NCBI RefSeq assembly: GCF_037975245.1
Contig: NC_092578.1
Location: 10,150,359 to 10,214,358 of the forward strand
Origin: Apostichopus japonicus
Taxonomy: Eukaryota; Echinodermata; Holothuroidea; Aspidochirotida; Stichopodidae
DNA: 64,000 nucleotides
Direction: 5' to 3'
Shown here: positions 1-12,100 of the stretch, one piece after another
Layout of the letters: the number at the start of each line of letters is the position of its first letter
Position numbering within the stretch: the first letter of the stretch is position 1
Program-made: the position numbers and the translations under genes
The notes under the pieces: generated by a model
What the model was told of the DNA's origin: nothing
Database searches by the model: none
What the model saw: the letters and a program-made list of their open reading frames with translations, nothing else

Positions 1-175
1 AATTAACCAATGTGTCTGCATAATATTTGTCATTGTCAGATGTTTTGTTGTTGATTTGATCGTTGAGATCCCCAAAGATACCCAAATTTGCAAACAAAGA
101 GGTCACTCTAACCCTAAGGTTATGACAGAACATCTCAAAGCTTTCAAGAGAACAGTCACTGAATTTGATAATTAC
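1..175 (-). other. Intron sequence at the left window edge
   Basis: Start of the intron that follows linker B of unit 1 (donor at 175). The next domain exon would lie to the left of the window, so the array continues there. Confidence 0.65.
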
Positions 176-3100
176 CTAGAGTGGTTGTGCTCTCTTCAGT
201 TGTTTCCTCTGTTGTAGTTGTCGAGGGAGCTGAAAGAGGAAAATGTAAAGTAATCATTCATTCTTCAAATACTTCTTCTAACTCTCAACAAGACTCTACG
301 TTGTACAATATATATGTCTAAATCAGGGGGTAGCTCTGCAAACTTTAACCTGAAAACCTGCAGAAATCATTCAAGCAGGGGGTATGTTTGCAAACAAACC
401 TCTACTGCTGTTCATGTGCAAGGCCCATATACATGATGACATATCTTCTTGAATAAGTAACACAATAATATAGTTCATTTAACCTCATTAATTGCTAAGC
501 TTAGTTCCCTCAGTTCCCTCTTCCACCAGATGTACCTGCAGAGCAAGCCTCCTTTCAACATAGGAATCAGTGGCGAATCTTCTTTTTCATTATCTTGTAA
601 TACTAATGCATATTCTAGATGACATAATACTCCCAACTGCTAAAGCATCTATGGTGTTATTACACTCTCTACTTCAGTCAATCACATTTTATGCCTCTTA
701 TGTATCTACTGCCAAAATCCTCAGTTTCACATTGCTTGCTCAATTGATTATCATCCTTTCAAATCCAATATCTTCAACTTAGAATAAAAGTTTTTGTAAT
801 TAAAGATAATAACAGTACTGCATTTGCTTCCAACAAGTTCAATTCCGAAAGAAACTTTGGACCAAATCCAAATCTTTGACACAATCATATGCAGTGGACA
901 TTGATAGTAATATGTCATATGAATAGAAAAAGTTACCAACCTCCAGTAGTCGTAGCTTCTGTGGTGGTTGTTGGAGTAGCTAAAAATTTAAAATGGGATT
1001 CAGGTGTTACATAATAAAATCTCATTACTTCCTTCTTCTTTGGGGTATATAGCGTATCTATTAGTGTTCACTGATTATAATGTAAACTGTTCCATCTGTG
1101 TATTACATTTCATGCTACTAAAACTGACAGGAAAAGTCAGAAAAGCAAAGTGAACAACAGAAATATTGTCTCAAAGCATAAAGAAAGTGGTCTTTCCATG
1201 TAACTATGGCAATCATCTATATATTAACCTATCAATAGAAACAATTCAGATGTAATAACTCACCACAAATCTTCACGGTTATCATTTCTTCGCCGAGAGT
1301 AATGCCAGACACCAGTAATACGACTTTGTTTATAGCAAATGTTGGCAGCTTTTCTGTAATCGAGTCTGCTTGTCCAAATTCTACAGGAGTTTCACCATCA
1401 TCATTTTTGATCAGCACATACTCAGAAGTGTCCGAACGCACCACCACAACCTTTATGGTAGCACCCTCCGGGATGCCTTGTCCCAGGTTCAATGTCATCG
1501 GAATTCCACCTTCTCCAAGGTTCAAGGCGTACACTTCCACGTCTGTCAAAGTTTCAGAAACTGAGGCAGCTATCTCATCTGCATCATCAGCAGCTACAGT
1601 ACTCAACTGGTCACTCACTACTCTGACGTTTGCTTCTTCGCAAGCTGTGGGGTCAAAAATCACAAAAATCATTTCATTTCAATCATCATAGTTCAAACAT
1701 GTCTTAACAGACAAAATACAGAAACAATCATATGGTTTAACCCTACCTTCAGCTAAATCATCCAGTCTAATTTACATTATATACACTTAGCAAGTTTACA
1801 TCATCTAAGATTGTTAAATTTTCATCAGTCATCCTCCCAGATGAAGTATGTCCACAGGAAAAGTTGCAATGTTTACTAAGTAGCAACTATCACCCAGGGA
1901 CAACCTCACTTTAATTCATAATAAAGTACAAACTTCCTTTCAACATCAGTCTCACAATGACTGACTAAGATGTCAACCACATACTCATTAAATAAACAAA
2001 TTAACCAATGTGTCTGCATAATATTTGTCATTGTCAGATGTTTTGTTGTTGATTTGATCGTTGAGATCCCCAAAGATACCCAAATTTGCAAACAAAGAGG
2101 TCACTCTAACCCTAAGGTTATGACAGAACATCTCAAAGCTTTCAAGAGAACAGTCACTGAATTTGATAATTACCTAGAGTGGTTGTGCTCTCTTCAGTTG
2201 TTTCCTCTGTTGTAGTTGTCGAGGGAGCTGAAAGAGGAAAATGTAAAGTAATCATTCATTCTTCAAATACTTCTTCTAACACTCAACAAGACTCTACGTT
2301 GTACAATATATATGTCTAAATCAGGGGGTAGCTCTGCAAACTTTAACCTGAAAACCTGCAGAAATCATTCAAGCAGGGGGTATGTTTGCAAACAAACCTC
2401 TACTGCTGTTCATGTGCAAGGCCAATATACATGATGACATATCTTCTTGAATAAGTAACACAATAATATAGTTCATTTAACCTCATTAATTGCTAAGCTT
2501 AGTTCCCTCAGTTCCCTCTTCCACCAGATGTACCTGCAGGGCAAGCCTCCTTTCAACATAGGAATCAGTGGCGAATCTTCTTTTTCATTATCTTGTAATA
2601 CTAATGCATCTTCTAGATGACATAATACTCCCAACAGCTACAGCATCTATGGTGTTATTACACTCTCTACTTCAGTCAATCACATTTTATGCCTCTTATG
2701 TATCTACTGCCAAAATCCTCAGTTTCACATTGCTTGCTCAATTGATTATCATCCTTTCAAATCCAATATCTTCAACTTAGAATAAAAGTTTTTGTAATTA
2801 AAGGTAATAACAGTACTGCATTTGCTTCCAACAAGTTCAATTCCGCAAGAAACTTTGGGACCAAATCCAAATCTTTGACACAATCAATTGCAGTGGACAT
2901 TGATAGTAATATGTCATATGAATAGAAAAAGTTACCAACCTCCAGTAGTCGTAGCTTCTGTGGTGGTTGTTGGAGTAGCTAAAAATTTAAAATGGGATTC
3001 AGGTGTTACATAATAAAATCTCATTACTTCCTTCTTCTTTGGGGTATATAGCGTATCTATTAGTGTTCACTGATTATAATGTAAACTGTTCCATCTGTGT

Positions 3101-6100
3101 ATTACATTTCATGCTACTAAAACTGACAGGAAAAGTCAGAAAAGCAAAGTGAACAACAGAAATATTTTCTCAAAGCATAAAGAAAGTGGTCTTTCCATGT
3201 AACTATGGCAATCATCTATATATTAACCTATCAATAGAAACAATTCAGATGTAATAACTCACCACAAATCTTCACGGTTATCATTTCTTCGCCGAGAGTA
3301 ATGCCAGACACCAGTAATACGACTTTGTTTATAGCAAATGTTGGCAGCTTTTCTGTAATCGAGTCTGCTTGTCCAAATTCTACAGGAGTTTCACCATCAT
3401 CATTTTTGATCAGCACATACTCAGAAGTGTCCGAACGCACCACCACAACCTTTATGGTAGCACCCTCCGGGATGCCTTGTCCCAGGTTCAATGTCATCGG
3501 AATTCCACCTTCTCCAAGGTTCAAGGCGTACACTTCCACGTCTGTCAAAGTTTCAGAAACTGAGGCAGCTATCTCATCTGCATCATCAGCAGCTACAGTA
3601 CTCAACTGGTCACTCACTACTCTGACCTTTGCTTCTTCGCAAGCTGTGGGGTCAAAAATCACAAAAATCATTTCATTTCAATCATCATAGTTCAAACATG
3701 TCTTAACAGACAAAATACAGAAACAATCATATGGTTTAACCCTACCTTCAGCTAAATCATCCAGTCTAATTTACATTATATACACTTAGCAAGTTTACAT
3801 CATCTAAGATTGTTAAATTTTCATCAGTCATCCTCCCAGATGAAGTATGTCCACAGGAAAAGTTGCAATGTTTACTAAGTAGCAACTATCACCCAGGGAC
3901 AACCTCACTTTAATTCATAATAAAGTACAAACTTCCTTTCAACATCAGTCTCACAATGACTGACTAAGATGTCAACCACATACTCATTAAATAAACAAAT
4001 TAACCAATGTGTCTGCATAATATTTGTCATTGTCAGATGTTTTGTTGTTGATTTGATCGTTGAGATCCCCAAAGATACCCAAATTTGCAAACAAAGAGGT
4101 CACTCTAACCCTAAGGTTATGACAGAACATCTCAAAGCTTTCAAGAGAACAGTCACTGAATTTGATAATTACCTAGAGTGGTTGTGCTCTCTTCAGTTGT
4201 TTCCTCTGTTGTAGTTGTCGAGGGAGCTGAAAGAGGAAAATGTAAAGTAATCATTCATTCTTCAAATACTTCTTCTAACACTCAACAAGACTCTACGTTG
4301 TACAATATATATGTCTAAATCAGGGGGTAGCTCTGCAAACTTTAACCTGAAAACCTGCAGAAATCATTCAAGCAGGGGGTATGTTTGCAAACAAACCTCT
4401 ACTGCTGTTCATGTGCAAGGCCAATATACATGATGACATATCTTCTTGAATAAGTAACACAATAATATAGTTCATTTAACCTCATTAATTGCTAAGCTTA
4501 GTTCCCTCAGTTCCCTCTTCCACCAGATGTACCTGCAGAGCAAGCCTCCTTTCAACATAGGAATCAGTGGCGAATCTTCTTTTTCATTATCTTGTAATAC
4601 TAATGCATCTTCTAGATGACATAATACTCCCAACAGCTACAGCATCTATGGTGTTATTACACTCTCTACTTCAGTCAATCACATTTTATGCCTCTTATGT
4701 ATCTACTGCCAAAATCCTCAGTTTCACATTGCTTGCTCAATTGATTATCATCCTTTCAAATCCAATATCTTCAACTTAGAATAAAATTTTTTGTAATTAA
4801 AGGTAATAACAGTACTGCATTTGCTTCCAACAAGTTCAATTCCGCAAGAAACTTTGGGACCAAATCCAAATCTTTGACAATCAATTGCAGTGGACATTGA
4901 TAGTAATATGTCATATGAATAGAAAAAGTTACCAACCTCCAGTAGTCGTAGCTTCTGTGGTGGTTGTTGGAGTAGCTAAAAATTTAAAATGCGATTCAGG
5001 TGTTACATAATAAAATCTCATTTATTTCCTTCTTCTTTGGGGTATATAGCGTATCATTAGTGTTCACTGATTATAATGTAAACTGTTCCATCTGTGTATT
5101 ACATTTCATGCTACTAAAACTGACAGAAAAGCAAAGTGAACAACAGAAATATTGTCTCAAAGCATAAAGAAAGTGGTCTTTCCATGTAACTATGGCAATC
5201 ATCTATATATTAACCTATCAATAGAAACAATTCAGATGTAATAACTCACCACAAATCTTCACGGTTATCATTTCTTCGCCGAGAGTAATGCCAGACACCA
5301 GTAATACGACTTTGTTTATAGCAAATGTTGGCAGCTTTTCTGTAATCGAGTCTGCTTGTCCAAATTCTACAGGAGTTTCACCATCATCATTTTTGATCAG
5401 CACATACTCAGAAGTGTCCGAACGCACCACCACAACCTTTATGGTAGCACCCTCCGGGATGCCTTGTCCCAGGTTCAATGTCATCGGAATTCCACCTTCT
5501 CCAAGGTTCAAGGCGTACACTTCCACGTCTGTCACAGTTTCAGAAACTGAGGCAGCTATCTCATCTGCATCATCAGCAGCTACAGTACTCAACTGGTCAC
5601 TCACTACTTTGACGTTTGCTTCTTCGCAAGCTGTGGGGTCAAAAATCACAAAAATCATTTCATTTCAATCATCATAGTTCAAACATGTCTTAACAGACAA
5701 AATACAGAAACAATCATATGGTTTAACCCTACCTTCAGCTAAATCATCCAGTCTAATTTACATTATATACACTTAGCAAGTTTACATCATCTAAGATTGT
5801 TAAATTTTCATCAGTCATCCTCCCAGATGAAGTATGTCCACAGGAAAAGTTGCAATGTTTACTAAGTAGCAACTATCACCCAGGGACAACCTCACTTTAA
5901 TTCATAATAAAGTACAAACTTCCTTTCAACATCAGTCTCACAATGACTGACTAAGATGTCAACCACATACTCATTAAATAAACAAATTAACCAATGTGTC
6001 TGCATAATATTTGTCATTGTCAGATGTTTTGTTGTTGATTTGATCGTTGAGATCCCCAAAGATACCCAAATTTGCAAACAAAGAGGTCACTCTAACCCTA

Positions 6101-9100
6101 AGGTTATGACAGAACATCTCAAAGCTTTCAAGAGAACAGTCACTGAATTTGATAATTACCTAGAGTGGTTGTGCTCTCTTCAGTTGTTTCCTCTGTTGTA
6201 GTTGTCGAGGGAGCTGAAAGAGGAAAATGTAAAGTAATCATTCATTCTTCAAATACTTCTTCTAACACTCAACAAGACTCTACGTTGTACAATATATATG
6301 TCTAAATCAGGGGGTAGCTCTGCAAACTTTAACCTGAAAACCTGCAGAAATCATTCAAGCAGGGGGTATGTTTGCAAACAAACCTCTACTGCTGTTCATG
6401 TGCAAGGCCAATATACATGATGACATATCTTCTTGAATAAGTAACACAATAATATAGTTCATTTAACCTCATTAATTGCTAAGCTTAGTTCCCTCAGTTC
6501 CCTCTTCCACCAGATGTACCTGCAGAGCAAGCCTCCTTTCAACATAGGAATCAGTGGCGAATCTTCTTTTTCATTATCTTGTAATACTAATGCATCTTCT
6601 AGATGACATAATACTCCCAACAGCTACAGCATCTATGGTGTTATTACACTCTCTACTTCAGTCAATCACATTTTATGCCTCTTATGTATCTACTGCCAAA
6701 ATCCTCAGTTTCACATTGCTTGCTCAATTGATTATCATCCTTTCAAATCCAATATCTTCAACTTAGAATAAAAGTTTTTGTAATTAAAGGTAATAACAGT
6801 ACTGCATTTGCTTCCAACAAGTTCAATTCCGCAAGAAACTTTGGGACCAAATCCAAATCTTTGACACAATCAATTGCAGTGGACATTGATAGTAATATGT
6901 CATATGAATAGAAAAAGTTACCAACCTCCAGTAGTCGTAGCTTCTGTGGTGGTTGTTGGAGTAGCTAAAAATTTAAAATGCGATTCAGGTGTTACATAAT
7001 AAAATCTCATTTATTTCCTTCTTCTTTGGGGTATATAGCGTATCTATTAGTGTTCACTGATTATAATGTAAACTGTTCCATCTGTGTATTACATTTCATG
7101 CTACTAAAACTGACAGGAAAAGTCAGAAAAGCAAAGTGAACAACAGAAATATTGTCTCAAAGCATAAAGAAAGTGGTCTTTCCATGTAACTATGGCAATC
7201 ATCTATATATTAACCTATCAATAGAAACAATTCAGATGTAATAACTCACCACAAATCTTCACGGTTATCATTTCTTCGCCGAGAGTAATGCCAGACACCA
7301 GTAATACGACTTTGTTTATAGCAAATGTTGGCAGCTTTTCTGTAATCGAGTCTGCTTGTCCAAATTCTACAGGAGTTTCACCATCATCATTTTTGATCAG
7401 CACATACTCAGAAGTGTCCGAACGCACCACCACAACCTTTATGGTAGCACCCTCCGGGATGCCTTGTCCCAGGTTCAATGTCATCGGAATTCCACCTTCT
7501 CCAAGGTTCAAGGCGTACACTTCCACGTCTGTCAGAGTTTCAGAAACTGAGGCAGCTATCTCATCGGCATCATCAGCAGCTACAGTACTCAACTGGTCAC
7601 TCACTACTTTGATGTTTGCTTCTTCGCAAGCTGTGGGGTCAAAAATCACAAAAATCATTTCATTTCAATCATCATAGTTCAAACATGTCTTAACAGACAA
7701 AATACAGAAACAATCATATGGTGTAACCCTACCTTCAGCTAAATCATCCAGTCTAATTTACATTATATACACTTAGCAAGTTTACATCATCTAAGATTGT
7801 TAAATTTTCATCAGTCATCCTCCCAGATGAAGTATGTCCACAGGAAAAGTTGCAATGTTTACTAAGTAGCAACTATCACCCAGGGACAACCTCAATTTAA
7901 TTCATAATAAAGTACAAACTTCCTTTCAACATCAGTCTCACAATGACTGACTAAGATGTCAACCACATACTCATTAAATAAACAAATTAACCAATGTGTC
8001 TGCATAATATTTGTCATTGTCAGATGTTTTGTTGTTGATTTGATCGTTGAGATCCCCAAAGATACCCAAATTTGCAAACAAAGAGGTCACTCTAACCCTA
8101 AGGTTATGACAGAACATCTCAAAGCTTTCAAGAGAACAGTCACTGAATTTGATAATTACCTAGAGTGGTTGTGCTCTCTTCAGTTGTTTCCTCTGTTGTA
8201 GTTGTCGAGGGAGCTGAAAGAGGAAAATGTAAAGTAATCATTCATTCTTCAAATACTTCTTCTAACACTCAACAAGACTCTACGTTGTACAATATATATG
8301 TCTAAATCAGGGGGTAGCTCTGCAAACTTTAACCTGAAAACCTGCAGAAATCATTCAAGCAGGGGGTATGTTTGCAAACAAACCTCTACTGCTGTTCATG
8401 TGCAAGGCCAATATACATGATGACATATCTTCTTGAATAAGTAACACAATAATATAGTTCATTTAACCTCATTAATTGCTAAGCTTAGTTCCCTCAGTTC
8501 CCTCTTCCACCAGATGTACCTGCAGAGCAAGCCTCCTTTCAACATAGGAATCAGTGGCGAATCTTCTTTTTCATTATCTTGTAATACTAATGCATCTTCT
8601 AGATGACATAATACTCCCAACAGCTACAGCATCTATGGTGTTATTACACTCTCTACTTCAGTCAATCACATTTTATGCCTCTTATGTATCTACTGCCAAA
8701 ATCCTCAGTTTCACATTGCTTGCTCAATTGATTATCATCCTTTCAAATCCAATATCTTCAACTTAGAATAAAAGTTTTTGTAATTAAAGGTAATAACAGT
8801 ACTGCATTTGCTTCCAACAAGTTCAATTCCGCAAGAAACTTTGGGACCAAATCCAAATCTTTGACACAATCAATTGCAGTGGACATTGATAGTAATATGT
8901 CATATGAATAGAAAAAGTTACCAACCTCCAGTAGTCGTAGCTTCTGTGGTGGTTGTTGGAGTAGCTAAAAATTTAAAATGGGATTCAGGTGTTACATAAT
9001 AAAATCTCATTTATTTCCTTCTTCTTTGGGGTATATAGCGTATCTATTAGTGTTCACTGATTATAATGTAAACTGTTCCATCTGTGTATTACATTTCATG

Positions 9101-12100
9101 CTACTAAAACTGACAGGAAAAGTCAGAAAAGCAAAGTGAACAACAGAAATATTGTCTCAAAGCATAAAGAAAGTGGTCTTTCCATGTAACTATGGCAATC
9201 ATCTATATATTAACCTATCAATAGAAACAATTCAGATGTAATAACTCACCACAAATCTTCACGGTTATCATTTCTTCGCCGAGAGTAATGCCAGACACCA
9301 GTAATACGACTTTGTCTATAGCAAATGTTGGCAGCTTTTCTGTAATCGAGTCTGCTTGTCCAAATTCTACAGGAGTTTCACCATCATCATTTTTGATCAG
9401 CACATACTCAGAAGTGTCCGAACGCACCACCACAACCTTTATGGTAGCACCCTCCGGGATGCCTTGTCCCAGGTTCAATGTCATCGGAATTCCACCTTCT
9501 CCAAGGTTCAAGGCGTACACTTCCACGTCTGTCAGAGTTTCAGAAACTGAGGCAGCTATCTCATCGGCATCATCAGCAGCTACAGTACTCAACTGGTCAC
9601 TCACTACTTTGATGTTTGCTTCTTCGCAAGCTGTGGGGTCAAAAATCACAAAAATCATTTCATTTCAATCATCATAGTTCAAACATGTCTTAACAGACAA
9701 AATACAGAAACAATCATATGGTTTAACCCTACCTTCAGCTAAATCATCCAGTCTAATTTACATTATATACACTTAGCAAGTTTATATCATCTAAGATTGT
9801 TAAATTTTCATCAGTCATCCTCCCAGATGAAGTATGTCCACAGGAAAAGTTGCAATGTTTACTAAGTAGCAACTATCACCCAGGGACAACCTCACTTTAA
9901 TTCATAATAAAGTACAAACTTCCTTTCAACATCAGTCTCACAATGACTGACTAAGATGTCAACCACATACTCATTAAATAAACAAATTAACCAATGTGTC
10001 TGCATAATATTTGTCATTGTCAGATGTTTTGTTGTTGATTTGATCGTTGAGATCCCCAAAGATACCCAAATTTGCAAACAAAGAGGTCATTCTAACCCTA
10101 AGGTTATGACAGAACATCTCAAAGCTTTCAAGAGAACAGTCACTGAATTTGATAATTACCTAGAGTGGTTGTGCTCTCTTCAGTTGTTTCCTCTGTTGTA
10201 GTTGTCGAGGGAGCTGAAAGAGGAAAATGTAAAGTAATCATTCATTCTTCAAATACTTCTTCTAACTCTCAACAAGACTCTACGTTGTACAATATATATG
10301 TCTAAATCAGGGGGTAGCTCTGCAAACTTTAACCTGAAAACCTGCAGAAATCATTCAAGCAGGGGGTATGTTTGCAAACAAACCTCTACTGCTGTTCATG
10401 TGCAAGGCCAATATACATGATGACATATCTTCTTGAATAAGTAACACAATAATATAGTTCATTTAACCTCATTAATTGCTAAGCTTAGTTCCCTCAGTTC
10501 CCTCTTCCACCAGATGTACCTGCAGAGCAAGCCTCCTTTCAACATAGGAATCAGTGGCGAATCTTCTTTTTCATTATCTTGTAATACTAATGCATCTTCT
10601 AGATGACATAATACTCCCAACAGCTACAGCATCTATGGTGTTATTACACTCTCTACTTCAGTCAATCACATTTTATGCCTCTTATGTATCTACTGCCAAA
10701 ATCCTCAGTTTCACATTGCTTGCTCAATTGATTATCATCCTTTCAAATCCAATATCTTCAACTTAGAATAAAAGTTTTTGTAATTAAAGGTAATAACAGT
10801 ACTGCATTTGCTTCCAACAAGTTCAATTCCGCAAGAAACTTTGGGACCAAATCCAAATCTTTGACACAATCAATTGCAGTGGACATTGATAGTAATATGT
10901 CATATGAATAGAAAAAGTTACCAACCTCCAGTAGTCGTAGCTTCTGTGGTGGTTGTTGGAGTAGCTAAAAATTTAAAATGGGATTCAGGTGTTACATAAT
11001 AAAATCTCATTTATTTCCTTCTTCTTTGGGGTATATAGCGTATCTATTAGTGTTCACTGATTATAATGTAAACTGTTCCATCTGTGTATTACATTTCATG
11101 CTACTAAAACTGACAGGAAAAGTCAGAAAAGCAAAGTGAACAACAGAAATATTGTCTCAAAGCATAAAGAAAGTGGTCTTTCCATGTAACTACGGCAATC
11201 ATCTATATATTAACCTATCAATAGAAACAATTCAGATGTAATAACTCACCACAAATCTTCACGGTTATCATTTCTTCGCCGAGAGTAATGCCAGACACCA
11301 GTAATACGACTTTGTCTATAGCAAATGTTGGCAGCTTTTCTGTAATCGAGTCTGCTTGTCCAAATTCTACAGGAGTTTCACCATCATCATTTTTGATCAG
11401 CACATACTCAGAAGTGTCCGAACGCACCACCACAACCTTTATGGTAGCACCCTCCGGGATGCCTTGTCCCAGGTTCAATGTCATCGGAATTCCACCTTCT
11501 CCAAGGTTCAAGGCGTACACTTCCACGTCTGTCAGAGTTTCAGAAACTGAGGCAGCTATCTCATCGGCATCATCAGCAGCTACAGTACTCAACTGGTCAC
11601 TCACTACTTTGATGTTTGCTTCTTCGCAAGCTGTGGGGTCAAAAATCACAAAAATCATTTCATTTCAATCATCATAGTTCAAACATGTCTTAACAGACAA
11701 AATACAGAAACAATCATATGGTTTAACCCTACCTTCAGCTAAATCATCCAGTCTAATTTACATTATATACACTTAGCAAGTTTATATCATCTAAGATTGT
11801 TAAATTTTCATCAGTCATCCTCCCAGATGAAGTATGTCCACAGGAAAAGTTGCAATGTTTACTAAGTAGCAACTATCACCCAGGGACAACCTCACTTTAA
11901 TTCATAATAAAGTACAAACTTCCTTTCAACATCAGTCTCACAATGACTGACTAAGATGTCAACCACATACTCATTAAATAAACAAATTAACCAATGTGTC
12001 TGCATAATATTTGTCATTGTCAGATGTTTTGTTGTTGATTTGATCGTTGAGATCCCCAAAGATACCCAAATTTGCAAACAAAGAGGTCACTCTAACCCTA

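Noticed and set aside
490-560. Exon starting after ttgctctgcag near 537 on the minus strand
   Set aside because: The acceptor looks good, but phase-1 reading meets a stop within nine codons, and use of the same site as a donor gives exon lengths that break the frame.
1110-1145. Exon after the strong pyrimidine tract tgacttttcctgtcag in the 284-bp intron
   Set aside because: Phase-1 reading hits a stop after a few codons and no in-frame donor follows. Unit 3 has lost part of the tract without other change.
1232-1672. Reading the domain as a stand-alone 146-residue gene starting MIFVIF
   Set aside because: The Met and the residues before Ala-Cys are encoded by the intron just before a clear acceptor (gaccccacag), and the last ten residues lie past a strong donor (gtgagt). 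A 9-bp deletion in three units changes only this false start.
1302-1691. Plus-strand open frame of 129 codons over each domain exon, repeated in all units
   Set aside because: It is the antisense of the domain exon. The minus strand has matching splice sites, phase and a sensible product. The repetition of the plus frame only reflects the repeat unit.
1906-2091. Minus-strand 61-codon open frame in the linker B to domain intron
   Set aside because: It lies inside an intron, has a composition unlike the modules, and no splice sites that would join it in phase 1.
1970-2215. Plus-strand 81-codon open frame across linker B
   Set aside because: Antisense of linker B and its intron. It is lost in the divergent units and changes its end freely (extended at 50102 by loss of the stop).
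2568-2780. Plus-strand 70-codon open frame with hydrophobic content in the linker A-B intron
   Set aside because: It is broken by indels in units 7, 14, 16 and 22 and by a stop in unit 12 (near 22645), while the minus-strand exons stay intact in those units. It has no better support than chance.
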